This document shows, piece by piece, positions 18,286 to 27,989 of a DNA stretch of 48,708 bases. Source of the DNA: Bdellovibrio sp. ArHS (GTDB lineage: Bacteria > Bdellovibrionota > Bdellovibrionia > Bdellovibrionales > Bdellovibrionaceae). Where the stretch lies: NCBI RefSeq assembly GCF_000786105.1, contig NZ_JTEV01000029.1, positions 1 to 48,708 on the forward strand, written 5' to 3'. How positions within the stretch are numbered: position 1 is the first letter of the stretch; each line of letters starts with the position of its first letter. The translations under genes were made by a program, and so were the position numbers. The notes beneath the pieces are model-generated. The model worked only from the letters and a program-made list of their open reading frames with translations. It was not told the origin of the DNA and searched no databases.

Positions 18286-18434
18286 AGTCTTAGAGAATAG
18301 ACCCAAATCCTTAGGGGCGGCAAGGCAACAGGGCAATTCTAGTCCCGCGTCATTCACTTGGAAAACACCTCTTTCCTCGACGAAAGGTTGGCTTCAAAAA
18401 AGACACTGAACGAGCGAGAAAATTAGCGCACTCT

Positions 18435-18920
18435 CTATTTCGAATAATTAATCTGACGAAGACCTTCATAAGCAGCGATGGCAACGCTCGTGGCAAGGTT
18501 AAGGCTGCGGGCGCCCTCACCAATCATAGGAATTGTGACTGTTTGGGCTGGATATTTCAATAATAGCTCCGGATCCAGCCCCTTGGTTTCTTTGCCAAAG
18601 ACGAACCAATCACCCGGTTGGAATTTAGGTTCGAAATAAGTACGTTTGGTTTTAGTGGTAAAGAGCCACAGGCGAGACGTATCTTCGACCTTGCTCCACC
18701 AGTCTGCGAAGGTTTCGTGACGGTGATAGGTTAGGTGCGGCCAGTAGTCGAGACCGGCACGCTTAAGATTGGTATCGTTGATCTCAAAGCCCATCTTTCC
18801 GACAATATGCAGCTCGCAGTTGGTAGCGACACAGGTTCGCCCGATGTTCCCCGTATTTTGGGGAATTTCGGGCTCGATAAGAACAATGCGGAAGAGTTTT
18901 GATGAAGCAGAACTAGGCAA
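18435..18920 (-). CDS. trmL: tRNA (cytidine/uridine-34-2'-O)-methyltransferase TrmL (SpoU family)
   Basis: About 161 residues. The SPOUT core is clear: FRIVLIEPEIPQNTGNIGRT, then FVFGKETKGL and the C-terminal IPMIGEGARSLNLATSVAI knot. These match TrmL, which 2'-O-methylates the wobble base of tRNA-Leu isoacceptors. I place the start at a TTG (18918-18920), overlapping the GGCT-like gene by 8 bases, with AAGAGG upstream. An ATG at 18977 would add 19 residues that overlap the upstream gene and look unlike the family. The start is the main uncertainty. Confidence 0.9.
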   Translation of the reverse strand: MPSSASSKLFRIVLIEPEIPQNTGNIGRTCVATNCELHIVGKMGFEINDTNLKRAGLDYWPHLTYHRHETFADWWSKVEDTSRLWLFTTKTKRTYFEPKFQPGDWFVFGKETKGLDPELLLKYPAQTVTIPMIGEGARSLNLATSVAIAAYEGLRQINYSK

Positions 18921-19515
18921 GATGTCTATAAACCTCTTGGCCAAGTTTAGATAAAGCCAGACGGCGACCTTTATCAACGATCAGTTCTAGATTCATCAGT
19001 TCGCGATACAAAGTCAGGTCAATTGGGACAATCTCTCGGCCAGTCGATTTTCCCAGTCTTTGAATGTATGTGACCTGCTTTTCAGAAAGCTTGGATGTCA
19101 GAGTGGGCTGTTCTTGGATAGAACGTTTCCAGTCTCCCCCGGGAATCACAGCGGCATTCACTGGGAGTTTTAATGGATTTAAGAAATAAATCCAAGCGCG
19201 GACTGACGAAGACGCCCCCTCTGGATACACTTCAACTTCTTCTCTAGAATAAAGACTCTGGTCAGGGTTATGACGATTAAAACCGTGGAACTCATCCATG
19301 AGGCTCAAAAGCAACTCCGAGCTTTTAAGTTCCACAAGCTGTCCTGGCACCAGGTCACCGCCGGCCTTAACGATAGCCGGAAAGCCTACTTTTAAACGGT
19401 AGGCTGTCGCTTTAACGCGCGCAAGTACTGAAGATTCCAAGAAATTTTTGATCTTATTAAAGTGAACCATGCCTTCACAAAAAGATCCGTAGACGAAAAA
19501 ACGTGTTGTAGTCAT
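18913..19515 (-). CDS. Gamma-glutamylcyclotransferase-like protein
   Basis: 200 residues from the ATG at 19515, supported by a run of seven G 3 bases upstream. The N-terminus FFVYGSFCEGMVHF has the YGS(L/F) substrate loop of the GGCT/AIG2 fold, and MDEFHGFN fits the second conserved block with its acidic residue. The C-terminal ~70 residues form a helical extension not seen in minimal GGCT proteins. Family members act on gamma-glutamyl or isopeptide amines; substrate unknown. Confidence 0.75.
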   Translation of the reverse strand: MTTTRFFVYGSFCEGMVHFNKIKNFLESSVLARVKATAYRLKVGFPAIVKAGGDLVPGQLVELKSSELLLSLMDEFHGFNRHNPDQSLYSREEVEVYPEGASSSVRAWIYFLNPLKLPVNAAVIPGGDWKRSIQEQPTLTSKLSEKQVTYIQRLGKSTGREIVPIDLTLYRELMNLELIVDKGRRLALSKLGQEVYRHLA

Positions 19516-19673
19516 TATCCCCCCCGAGTACGACAACAATAAGGCTTTTCCTAAAAGAGGTCCCGTGTGTACCAAAAACCACAGGGGCTCGCAAGTCGGT
19601 TTCTAGGCACTTGTTCTTTTTTTCCAAGAAGTGACAGTTTATGTTTTGCGTTATTAGCAATTAAAAAAATTAA

Positions 19674-20087
<414 letters not shown>

Positions 20088-20117
20088 ATTGGTTTTTCAA
20101 ATGGCTCGGAGGCCCCT

Positions 20118-21542
20118 ATGACCCAAATGACAGGTAAAGACGTTCTGAAGTTCGCCAATGAAAAAGGCGCAAAAATGGTAGATCTCAAGTTCTGTGATAT
20201 GATCGGAACTTGGCAACACTTAACCGTCCCCCTTCATCAGCTGACTGATGAAACTTTCGAAAATGGCTTCGGCTTTGACGGAAGTTCTATTCGTGGTTGG
20301 AGAGGAATCGAAGAATCTGACATGATCATCATGCCAGATCCCACAACGGCCATGATGGACCCCTTCATGCAGGTTCCCACTTTATCTATTATCTGTGATG
20401 TATGTTTACCTGAAACACTTCAACCTTATAATCGCGATCCCCGTCAGGTCGTAAAAAAAGCGATCGCTTATATGCAGTCCACGGGTATCGCGGACACGGC
20501 TTACTTCGGACCTGAAGCGGAATTTTTCATCTTTGATGATGTTCGCTACGAACAAACAAGCAATTCTGCGTTTTACATGATCGACAGTGATGAAGCCGCT
20601 TGGAACACCGGTCGCGACGAAGGCGGTCGTAACTTGGGTTATAAAGTCCGTAGCAAAGAGGGCTACTTCCCTGCTCTGCCAACTGATACGCAACAAGACC
20701 TGCGCACCGAGATCTGTCTGGAGCTTGAAAGATGCGGAATGCAGGTTGAGCGCCACCACCACGAAGTCGCTTCCGCAGGTCAGGGCGAAATCAACTTCCG
20801 CTTTGATACCGCACTGAATATGGGCGACAAAATGATGTGGTTCAAATACATCGTTAAGAACGTGGCAAAACGCTACGGCAAAACAGCGACGTTCATGCCG
20901 AAACCTGTTTTTGGCGATAACGGATCTGGAATGCACATTCACATGTCGTTGTGGAAAGATGGCAAAAATCTTTTTGCGGGCAATAAATATGCGGGCCTTT
21001 CCGAGATGGCTCTTTATTATATCGGCGGCGTTTTGAAACATGCTCCAGCACTTTGTGGTATCATCAATCCGACGACAAACTCTTATAAACGTTTGGTGCC
21101 GGGCTTCGAAGCTCCAACAAAATTAGCTTATAGCTTTAAAAACCGTTCAGCGGCGATGCGCATCCCGAACTCTGGACCGAATCCAAAAGCCCGTCGTATT
21201 GAGTTCCGCACACCAGATCCAACAGCGAACATCTATCTGGCGGAAGCCGCCATCTTGATGGCGGGTCTTGACGGTATCATCAATAAAATTCACCCCGGTG
21301 ATCCTTTAGACAAAGACATTTACGGTCTTCCACCTCAGGAAGCCGCAGCCATTCCTTCTGTTCCGGGAACTTTGGAAGAAAGTTTGATGAATCTTCAGGC
21401 AAACTGCAGTTTCTTGAAAAAAGGCGATGTTTTCACTGACGACCTGATTGAAAACTGGATTCAGTACAAAATTGATAAAGAAGTGCGACCGGTCCAACAA
21501 AGACCTGTCCCTTATGAATTCCATTTGTACTATGACTGCTAA
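20118..21542 (+). CDS. glnA: Glutamine synthetase type I
   Basis: 474 residues, typical GSI-beta length. N-terminal [15 protein letters not shown] and FDGSSIRGW (Asp50/Ser53 region), the ammonia/glutamate site [13 protein letters not shown] site NRSAAMRIP and the C-terminal [12 protein letters not shown] are all present. The tyrosine in DIYGLPPQE corresponds to the adenylylation site. It makes glutamine from glutamate, ammonia and ATP, under P-II control from the upstream gene. Ribosome site GGAGG lies 6 bases before the ATG. Confidence 0.97.
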   Translation: MTQMTGKDVLKFANEKGAKMVDLKFCDMIGTWQHLTVPLHQLTDETFENGFGFDGSSIRGWRGIEESDMIIMPDPTTAMMDPFMQVPTLSIICDVCLPETLQPYNRDPRQVVKKAIAYMQSTGIADTAYFGPEAEFFIFDDVRYEQTSNSAFYMIDSDEAAWNTGRDEGGRNLGYKVRSKEGYFPALPTDTQQDLRTEICLELERCGMQVERHHHEVASAGQGEINFRFDTALNMGDKMMWFKYIVKNVAKRYGKTATFMPKPVFGDNGSGMHIHMSLWKDGKNLFAGNKYAGLSEMALYYIGGVLKHAPALCGIINPTTNSYKRLVPGFEAPTKLAYSFKNRSAAMRIPNSGPNPKARRIEFRTPDPTANIYLAEAAILMAGLDGIINKIHPGDPLDKDIYGLPPQEAAAIPSVPGTLEESLMNLQANCSFLKKGDVFTDDLIENWIQYKIDKEVRPVQQRPVPYEFHLYYDC

Positions 21543-21561
21543 TGCACCTTAGCGTAAGGAC

Positions 21562-21581
21562 GGGGCGAGGCCACTCGCCCC
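21562..21581 (+). terminator. GC hairpin after glnA
   Basis: GGGGCGAG / CTCGCCCC perfect stem with a 4-base loop, 19 bases past the glnA stop. There is no T-tract, so it may be an mRNA 3' stabiliser rather than an intrinsic terminator. Confidence 0.55.
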
Positions 21582-21638
21582 ACTTTACATCACCACACAA
21601 TTGGTGAATAATCTTAGAAAAACAACTTAGGAAAAGAC

Positions 21639-22043
21639 ATGGCATCAGACGACGTAAGAAATTTTATGGGCTATCTGTGGATTCGCCAGGAAGATGGCGT
21701 CATCACTATCGGTATTAACGAGGACGGTTTGGAAGATTTTGAAGAAATCTCATCTGTAGAGCTTCCGGCGGAACAAGAAAAGATCGATGCAGACGTTGTT
21801 ATTGGCACCTTAGAAACCGACGATGGTCCATTGGACATCTACTCTCCTGTTTCTGGGACGGTTATCGAGGTCAACACTCAGGTTATTGAAGATCCGTCTC
21901 TTATTGTGGAAGACCCTTACGAAGAAGGTTGGCTGATTCGCGTTGAGGCTGATGAAGACTACGACGACGAGGATGAAGACGAAGAAGATGATGACGACGA
22001 TGATGATGAGGATGAAGACGATTACGAAGATGACGAAGACTAA
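21639..22043 (+). CDS. GcvH-like lipoyl-domain protein lacking the lipoyl lysine, with acidic tail
   Basis: 134 residues. Residues 10-102 follow the glycine-cleavage H protein pattern (GITEDG-like strand, YSPVSGTVIEVN at 68-79, EDPYEEGWLIRV at 91-102). At the position of the lipoylated lysine (ES-V-K-A in GcvH) this protein has ETDDG, so Asp62 replaces the lysine and it cannot be lipoylated there. Residues 103-134 are almost entirely Asp/Glu with two Tyr. It is a lone gene between glnA and a terminator. A role as a non-catalytic H-like scaffold is possible; function unknown. Confidence 0.82.
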   Translation: MASDDVRNFMGYLWIRQEDGVITIGINEDGLEDFEEISSVELPAEQEKIDADVVIGTLETDDGPLDIYSPVSGTVIEVNTQVIEDPSLIVEDPYEEGWLIRVEADEDYDDEDEDEEDDDDDDDEDEDDYEDDED

Positions 22044-22055
22044 GCGTCGTTAAAT

Positions 22056-22084
22056 AAAAAAAGCCCCAGAAATGGGGCTTTTTA
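22056..22084 (+). terminator. Rho-independent terminator
   Basis: AAAAAGCCCC / GGGGCTTTTT stem with an AGAAAT loop and flanking A and T tracts; works in both directions, serving the GcvH-like gene and the convergent DUF1328 gene. Confidence 0.9.
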
Positions 22085-22102
22085 ATTTTAAGAACAACAA
22101 CG

Positions 22103-22279
22103 TCACCTGTGTCCCCTCTTCCCTCCGATAAGGTTGATAAGGAAGCTGATCACTGCCAAAGCCAGGAACACCATCAATAAAAGACGTCCGATTTCCATCG
22201 ACATCCCTGCGATTCCTGAAGCTCCGAAGATGAACGCGACGATTGCGATAATAAAGAAGATAATCGCAGCTCTAAGCAT
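22103..22279 (-). CDS. Small DUF1328-family (YtjA-like) membrane protein
   Basis: 58 residues, missed by length cut-offs. It starts MLRAAIIFFIIAIVAF, has two hydrophobic helices (about 3-24 and 31-52) with GIAGMS between them, and ends GGKRGHR. This matches the DUF1328/YtjA pattern of short two-helix inner-membrane proteins. GGAGG lies 7 bases before the ATG at 22279. Function is not known for the family; several members are stress-induced. It has its own transcript, convergent with the GcvH-like gene. Confidence 0.85.
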   Translation of the reverse strand: MLRAAIIFFIIAIVAFIFGASGIAGMSMEIGRLLLMVFLALAVISFLINLIGGKRGHR

Positions 22280-22416
22280 TAGGACCTCCTTTGAGTAAAG
22301 CTCACGTACACTCTTATTATGGCTTGATAGAACGACCTGTTAAAGACTCATTGAACTCGTGTGTTCACATACAAATCAGAAGTGACCCCGAAGTCAGTTT
22401 TTGTTACACCTAGTTC

Positions 22417-23331
22417 ATGAAAACAGCCCGATTTGAAAACTTAATCCTCTATGCCATCTGCACATTGATCTGGGGATCAACATATTTGGTCATCACCTTT
22501 CAAGTCGATGCGGCATCACCAATCACATCCGTGTTTTGGCGCTTTCTTCTGGCTGCGGCTTTGCTTTTCGGATTTTGTATTTTTAAAAAACAGAATCTTC
22601 GCTATCACCGACAAGAGCATGTCCTGTTTGCCCTTCAAGGCATTTTTATGTTTTCGGTAAATTATATGCTGACTTATATCGCCGAAACGATGATCAGCTC
22701 GGGACTGGCAGCGCTGACATTCACGTCTCTCATCTATTATAATATGTTTGGGATGCGGGTCTTCTTCAAAAAGCCGATCACCCGCAACGTGATTCTTGGT
22801 TCTTTATTGGGTGGCCTGGGCATCATCTTTATTTTTCTAAACGAAATACTGCACTTTGATTCAAACTCGAAAACCATCATGGGCTTACTCATCGGGTTCC
22901 TGGCATCCATGTCAGCTTCGACGGGCAATATGGTGGCACAAAAAAGCTATCAATTGCGCATCCCGGTTTTGATCACAAATACTTGGGGCATGCTTTACGG
23001 AAGCCTTTTCACATTGCTGGTCGTTTTTATAAATGGGGATAGTCTGGAAATTCCGCTCAACGCACGCTTCTTAAGTGCTCTTCTTTATCTGGCTCTTTTC
23101 GGATCAGTGATTGCCTTCGGTGCCTATCTTTCCCTGGCTGGTAAAATTGGCGCGGAAAAAGCGGCTTATACGAGTGTGATTTCTCCTATTATAGCCATCA
23201 CACTCTCGAGCTTTTTTGAAAACTTCATATGGACGCCGTATATTATTACCGGCGTCGCGCTATGTCTTTTAGGAAATATACTTACTTTAACGAAGCGGAT
23301 CGAATTACCAAAGCTTCGATTCAATCGATAA
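22417..23331 (+). CDS. EamA/DMT-superfamily transporter
   Basis: 304 residues with ten predicted membrane helices in two EamA repeats (about 8-142 and 155-292). The first repeat opens with IWGSTYLVITF, a typical EamA start. The second carries GSVIAFGAYLSLAGKIGAEKAAY and ends TGVALCLLGNIL. Such proteins export amino acids or metabolites; substrate not predictable. The 3' end overlaps the convergent outer-membrane gene by 27 bases. Confidence 0.9.
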   Translation: MKTARFENLILYAICTLIWGSTYLVITFQVDAASPITSVFWRFLLAAALLFGFCIFKKQNLRYHRQEHVLFALQGIFMFSVNYMLTYIAETMISSGLAALTFTSLIYYNMFGMRVFFKKPITRNVILGSLLGGLGIIFIFLNEILHFDSNSKTIMGLLIGFLASMSASTGNMVAQKSYQLRIPVLITNTWGMLYGSLFTLLVVFINGDSLEIPLNARFLSALLYLALFGSVIAFGAYLSLAGKIGAEKAAYTSVISPIIAITLSSFFENFIWTPYIITGVALCLLGNILTLTKRIELPKLRFNR

Positions 23332-24108
23332 ATAAACGATCACACCTGTTTCGTGATCTTCGGCAGAGGGGCCTATACCCAAAAGGGCGCCAATACCTGG
23401 AACGATTTCCGTTTCTTGGCCAGCCTGAAAGGCCGAGCGAATTCCCGGTACCACATAATATGTGGAAGCCGCGGTTTTCATGTCAGGTCCGATAACGGAT
23501 TCATTGCTGTTGAATACAAATTCACAAAGAAAATTTGTCTTAGGTGTGTAATTGTAGATCACACTCGAACCAAAGTTGAATCCGAAAACATTTGCCGTAT
23601 CTTCGTTAGAATCTTGCGCGTTGGGAGTGTAAGTGAAACCTGCATTCCAATGATTCGTCCAACGATCGTTAATCGCGATAGAAACGGCCTGGTTAAATTG
23701 CACACCTACAGCGCCCGAACCAAAACCTTTCTTGAAATCGCCGGTAGGCAAAATCAAAGAAAGTCTTGGGGCCATCGCCAGCATTTCCGTATTCAAGAGC
23801 TGATACCTATAATTTAAAAGAATATCGCCAATCTGCGTTTCATCATTTTGTCCCGCATCGCCCGTTTGCTTCATGACCGGAACAACAAAGGAAAACTGGT
23901 GAGTTTCATCTGTAATAGGGATTTCACTCGTAAAATTGTAAGTCCAGTCGTTCGTTGGGTTCATATGTTGGTAGGTCTGAATGAACTGAACAACACCGGG
24001 CTCCTGATTATAGGCTTCCTCGATCAAGAACGAATTGTCCTTAACCTGAGCCTGAGCCAAAGATGTCATCATCAATGCAAAAATATTCAAAACGGCGAAA
24101 TTGCGCAT
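23305..24108 (-). CDS. Outer-membrane beta-barrel protein (MetA-pathway/transporter-like)
   Basis: 267 residues. Signal peptide cleaved near LAQA, then NSFLIEEAYNQEPGVVQ and alternating-hydrophobicity strands ending in a C-terminal aromatic (KLW), as expected for outer-membrane insertion. This resembles the PF13557 group annotated as putative MetA-pathway phenol-degradation or transporter proteins, where the phenol link is not general. GGAGAAACC precedes the ATG at 24108. Confidence 0.75.
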   Translation of the reverse strand: MRNFAVLNIFALMMTSLAQAQVKDNSFLIEEAYNQEPGVVQFIQTYQHMNPTNDWTYNFTSEIPITDETHQFSFVVPVMKQTGDAGQNDETQIGDILLNYRYQLLNTEMLAMAPRLSLILPTGDFKKGFGSGAVGVQFNQAVSIAINDRWTNHWNAGFTYTPNAQDSNEDTANVFGFNFGSSVIYNYTPKTNFLCEFVFNSNESVIGPDMKTAASTYYVVPGIRSAFQAGQETEIVPGIGALLGIGPSAEDHETGVIVYLSIESKLW

Positions 24109-24210
24109 GGTTTCTCCTGAGAGTGTTTCGAATATCTTTTCTTGAAGTTGCGGGAAAATCTACGTGGTACTAACATCACCGCAAAGAACAAAACTTTAGG
24201 AGGGGTTTTC

Positions 24211-24483
24211 TTACTTTGTTCGCTTAATTATATGATATCCAAAACGAGTTCGCACCGGCTTAGCCACTGTTTCATCGACCTTTAAAGCAAAAGCCGCTTC
24301 CTCGAAATCTTGATCCATACGGCCTGGTCCAAAAACTCCCAAATCTCCCCCCTGCGCCCCGGAAGGGCAGGTTGAATAACGTTTGGCCAATTCCTCAAAA
24401 CTTTTTCCCAAGTTCAAGGCTCGCAAGACATCTTCGGCTTCATATTGATGCTTCACTAGAACGTGACTGGCGCGAATTTTCAT
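24211..24483 (-). CDS. ppiC: Parvulin-type peptidyl-prolyl isomerase (PpiC-like, cytoplasmic)
   Basis: 90 residues, a single parvulin domain without signal peptide: IRASHVLVKH, FEELAKRYSTCPSG, GGDLGVFGPGRM, VRTRFGYHIIKR. Size and sequence match E. coli PpiC, which isomerises Xaa-Pro bonds during folding. It is divergent from clpP across about 200 bases, placing two protein-quality genes back to back. Confidence 0.93.
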   Translation of the reverse strand: MKIRASHVLVKHQYEAEDVLRALNLGKSFEELAKRYSTCPSGAQGGDLGVFGPGRMDQDFEEAAFALKVDETVAKPVRTRFGYHIIKRTK

Positions 24484-24691
24484 GTCGCCATTTTACTAAG
24501 AGTCTACAAAAATGTCACCGAAAAGCGTTTTTTCGCCTTATTCAATCCATAAGAAAATCTTTGGCCGTCAGCTCGCGGTTTTATATTTTTCATCTGAGAG
24601 CCTCATCGTTTCAGCCTGAAACGGTCTTCCTTTTTGAAAAAGTGGGTCGTCAATCTTGCAAGGTCATTCATAAAAAGAAGGGAAAAATATT

Positions 24692-25306
24692 ATGGCTATC
24701 AATCCGTACGTGATCGAACAAACATCTTCCGGCGAGCGCAGTTATGACATTTACTCTCGCCTACTTAAAGACCGGATCATCATTCTGGGGTCGGCTGTCA
24801 CTGACGAGGTGGCAACGTTGCTTATTGCGCAGATTTTGTTTCTGGAGGTCAATGATCCCGATAAAGACATCCATCTTTATATTAACTCACCGGGTGGCTC
24901 GGTTTCGGCGGGAATGGCTCTCTATGATATCATGCAGTTCGTGAAGTGCGATATCGCCACCTATTGCCTGGGTATGGCCGCGAGTATGGGATCTCTTCTG
25001 CTCACCGCTGGCACCCCGGGGAAGCGCTACGCAATGCCTAACAGCCGCATTCTTTTACATCAGCCCCACTTGGGTGACGGAGGCTTGGGTGGTCAAGTCA
25101 CCGACATCGAAATTCATGCGAAAGAACTGGTCCGCACAAAGAAGAAGATGACCCAAATTTACTCTCATCACACGGGAAAAAAGACCGAGTTTTTGGCTAA
25201 AGTTATGGAGCGCGACTACTATCTGAGCGCAGAAGACGCCAAAAACTTCGGTGTAATCGATCAGGTAATTCCGGCCAGGAAAAACCACTTTAAGGCCACC
25301 GGTTAG
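24692..25306 (+). CDS. clpP: ATP-dependent Clp protease proteolytic subunit
   Basis: 204 residues. Catalytic Ser98 in GMAASMGS, His123 in LLHQPH and Asp175 in ERDYYLS; the handle-helix DIEIHAKEL is intact. It assembles as a tetradecamer under ClpX or ClpA. The gene is alone here, without clpX next to it. A ribosome site AGGGAAAA precedes the ATG. A small inverted repeat GTTTCA/TGAAAC (24608-24622) lies upstream, possibly regulatory. Confidence 0.96.
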   Translation: MAINPYVIEQTSSGERSYDIYSRLLKDRIIILGSAVTDEVATLLIAQILFLEVNDPDKDIHLYINSPGGSVSAGMALYDIMQFVKCDIATYCLGMAASMGSLLLTAGTPGKRYAMPNSRILLHQPHLGDGGLGGQVTDIEIHAKELVRTKKKMTQIYSHHTGKKTEFLAKVMERDYYLSAEDAKNFGVIDQVIPARKNHFKATG

Positions 25307-25313
25307 GCGGTTA

Positions 25314-25332
25314 GGGGAAGTGCCAATTCCCC
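25314..25332 (+). terminator. Hairpin after clpP
   Basis: GGGGAA / TTCCCC stem just past the clpP stop. No T-run follows, so terminator strength is doubtful. Confidence 0.4.
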
Positions 25333-25462
25333 TCCCTACAAACTTTGGACCTGCCCACACTCTACGCTCTTAAAAGGTCTTGTTAAGCCGGGAGTACGGC
25401 CTCACACTATAAGTGCGAAGACTCCACTTAATTAGAATTTTAGGAACCGAGGAGGGGGGCGC

Positions 25463-26311
25463 TTGAGTGCCGTTTATTATTTAACTACCGGCAAACAGAA
25501 GCTGGGTCCTTTGACCGAGAAGAACATCATCGACGGTGTTCGTAGCGGAAAGATCAGCCTTTTTGACATGATTCTAAATAACCAAACCGGTGAATGGATG
25601 ATGTTAGCACAACATCCGGACTTTTCTGATCTGGACGAATCTAACGAAAGCAGTGGCACCTCCGAGTACGGCAACCATTTGGCCGTCGGCCTTATCTCTG
25701 ATCAGGAGTCCGACGAAAAATTGGATCTGCCGGACTTCATCACTCCTGATAACTTTCCGATTTTGACCCCCGTCTACTGGTATGAAAAAGACAAAGCCAA
25801 TCACCGTTTGAAGTATTTGGATGTTTTAGAGCTGATTCACTCGCAAAAACTGTCTGAACAAAGTCTGATCTCAAAAAATCCCCATGGGCCCTGGCAACCC
25901 GTCATTAGCTGGGACGAATTTTCACCGAAGTCCTTAGACGACTACAAGCGGGCCTCGAATGAAAGTTTGCCAGATGTTCATATCCGTCGAAAAGCTCAAC
26001 GCTTCAATTGCGGAAAAGTCTTTGTCGCCCTTTCAAGAAAGGGCACCGGCTTTCAAGTTTTCTGCGCTGACATATCTAAAACGGGACTTGGTTTTTTGGT
26101 TCGCGCTGCCAAGTGCGATCTGAATGAAGAACTGATGATTAAATTCGACGACACCTTGCAGGACAGTAAATTCGATGCCAAAGGAACTGTCGTCTCGATC
26201 CGCAAGGTGAAGCTTCCGGGGGCAGACAGTGTCTACATTCGCTATGGCGTTCGGTTCACTGCCCTTTCAGAAGCTGGCAAAAAATATATTTTGAGTGTGA
26301 CGAAAGCCTAA
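25463..26311 (+). CDS. PilZ-domain protein with two GYF_2-like modules
   Basis: 282 residues from a TTG start preceded by GAGGAGGGGGG. Residues 4-55 (YYLTTGKQKLGPLTEKNI through GEWMMLAQHPDF) and about 100-153 (PVYWYEKDK through GPWQPVISWDEF) each read as GYF_2-like modules. Residues 174-280 form a PilZ domain with Arg176/Arg180 of the RxxxR motif and Asp203-Ile-Ser-x-x-Gly208, so c-di-GMP binding is plausible. GYF-like modules bind peptides, so this may couple second-messenger binding to a protein partner. Bdellovibrio lifestyle switching depends on c-di-GMP. Confidence 0.85.
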   Translation: MSAVYYLTTGKQKLGPLTEKNIIDGVRSGKISLFDMILNNQTGEWMMLAQHPDFSDLDESNESSGTSEYGNHLAVGLISDQESDEKLDLPDFITPDNFPILTPVYWYEKDKANHRLKYLDVLELIHSQKLSEQSLISKNPHGPWQPVISWDEFSPKSLDDYKRASNESLPDVHIRRKAQRFNCGKVFVALSRKGTGFQVFCADISKTGLGFLVRAAKCDLNEELMIKFDDTLQDSKFDAKGTVVSIRKVKLPGADSVYIRYGVRFTALSEAGKKYILSVTKA

Positions 26312-26318
26312 AGTGAAA

Positions 26319-27989
26319 CTACGGTTGCAGGGTTCTGACAAACGCTTCGACCTGCGGCAAAATCTGATCAATTTCACTTTCATGAAAATTCAAGCTGGGA
26401 CGAATCACCTCTGGAGGCATCTGCTTGGTCTTCAGTTTCGTCCAAAAAGTGCTTTCAAAAGGATTTTCAGAAGTTAACATTCCACCTTTCATTTCAAGAA
26501 TCATCTCTTTGCTGTTAGATTTCTGAAACTGTGAGTGGCACATGGCGCAGTTCTTTTTCAAAAATGGCAGAAGAGGCGCAAAGGCTTGCAAAGTCTTTTC
26601 TGAAACGGTCTCGACAGACGGTTGGGTGGGGTCCATCTGGGCTTTCTTTCCGGAAGAGATTCTTAGAACCGCCCCGTTTTTATCATCAAGAACAATAATA
26701 GATCCGTCGTTCATTATCGTCAGTCCGGTCGGGGCACCTCGTGGGCGCAGGCCTTCTTGGGCTTTCCAATTAAAGACCACCTCTTGATATTCGGTAGAGG
26801 TCGGCACACCCAACTCATCCGTTGGATAAGCGACAATGCGCTGACCGTATTTCTGATATCCGTGCCAGCCCACCAGAAGTTTGTTTTTAAGCTGTGGCAA
26901 CAATTCGGACCTGTAGTACAGAAGTCCCAAAGGAGCCGTGTGCGCGGGCATGAACACCTTTGGCAAAGCGTAGTTCTTCGCGCACATTTCTGATGAAACC
27001 GATTTTGTAAAATTGGGTGCCACCTCGCCTCGAGAATGACAGTAAGGCCAGCCGTAATGCTTGCCCTCTTCCAAAATATTAAGTTCTTCGTAAGGGCGTT
27101 CTTCATTCGCCAGATCAAGTCCGTTTTCACCCTGAATCACAAGTCCTGACACGGGATGCACCGCCAATGCCATAGAATTTCTAAGTCCGCGCGCAAAAGG
27201 AGCGATTTTAACGGCCTTTCTTTGGGTGTCGTTACTCAGAGTCACTTTCCAAACCGCGGCACTGGCCAAAGGGCTTTCCGCCTGGATGCATTTCCCATTG
27301 CCATCCACAGTTTTTAGACCCGAACCGCAGTCATCTGAGGGCGCTCCTACGTTGATGTACATTTCGGTGAAATCACGATTTGTTGCCATTTGAATAAGAG
27401 GATGTTTGTTTTTATTTTTCGAAGCCATGGAATTATAACTTCCCGCACTCGCATATTCGTCTTTGCGGAAAATAGACTTTGCGAAATCATCCACAACAAC
27501 TTCGACCTCAGAATCAATATTGAACTGACCCGTTTGTGGATGGCGCGGCTGAAATCGAATCACTGCGGTTGGTGTTCCGACGTAAAGACGGCCCTCAGGG
27601 TCCATCACAATTCCATTTGGCGTCGTTAATTTTTTGGTTGGAAACAGATTTATGACCACGGTCTTTTCTTCACCGCCAGATCCTTTGCCGCGGTAGATGG
27701 CGTACACTGTACCGCGCCCGTATGCCCAGCCGCCCATCTCTGTGACGTAAAGAACACCCTCTTTGGATTGCACGGCATAGCGAGGCATCTTGAATCCCTC
27801 TTTTTTTCCTGCCACTATTCCAACACACAGACCTTCAAGAGTCCCCACGCTGATCTGAGGAAAGCCGTCACAAAGAGTGGCCGAGTCCAATTTGTAACCC
27901 GAATTTTCAAAAACCTCTGCCTGCGCCTGCGCACCACAGAACGCCATCACAAGAATGACCCATTTCGAGACAAAAGTTTTGATACTCAT
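26319..27989 (-). CDS. Sorbosone/glucose dehydrogenase-like beta-propeller fused to cytochrome c
   Basis: 556 residues. Signal peptide ending near AQAQA, then a six-bladed PQQ-dehydrogenase-like propeller (about 35-460; motifs PNGIVMDPEGRLYVGT, ENGLDLANEERP, HYGWPYCHSRGE) and a C-terminal cytochrome c domain with CAMCH at 481-485 and likely axial Met524 in KQMPP. The fusion would oxidise a sugar or alcohol in the periplasm and pass electrons to its own haem. Cofactor and substrate are inferred from the fold only. It converges with the PilZ gene, 7 bases apart. Confidence 0.87.
   Translation of the reverse strand: MSIKTFVSKWVILVMAFCGAQAQAEVFENSGYKLDSATLCDGFPQISVGTLEGLCVGIVAGKKEGFKMPRYAVQSKEGVLYVTEMGGWAYGRGTVYAIYRGKGSGGEEKTVVINLFPTKKLTTPNGIVMDPEGRLYVGTPTAVIRFQPRHPQTGQFNIDSEVEVVVDDFAKSIFRKDEYASAGSYNSMASKNKNKHPLIQMATNRDFTEMYINVGAPSDDCGSGLKTVDGNGKCIQAESPLASAAVWKVTLSNDTQRKAVKIAPFARGLRNSMALAVHPVSGLVIQGENGLDLANEERPYEELNILEEGKHYGWPYCHSRGEVAPNFTKSVSSEMCAKNYALPKVFMPAHTAPLGLLYYRSELLPQLKNKLLVGWHGYQKYGQRIVAYPTDELGVPTSTEYQEVVFNWKAQEGLRPRGAPTGLTIMNDGSIIVLDDKNGAVLRISSGKKAQMDPTQPSVETVSEKTLQAFAPLLPFLKKNCAMCHSQFQKSNSKEMILEMKGGMLTSENPFESTFWTKLKTKQMPPEVIRPSLNFHESEIDQILPQVEAFVRTLQP

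Noticed and set aside
21950-22043. Tandem DNA repeat in the GAC/GAT-rich tail of the GcvH-like gene
   Set aside because: Explained by the Asp/Glu codon run; no fixed repeat unit.
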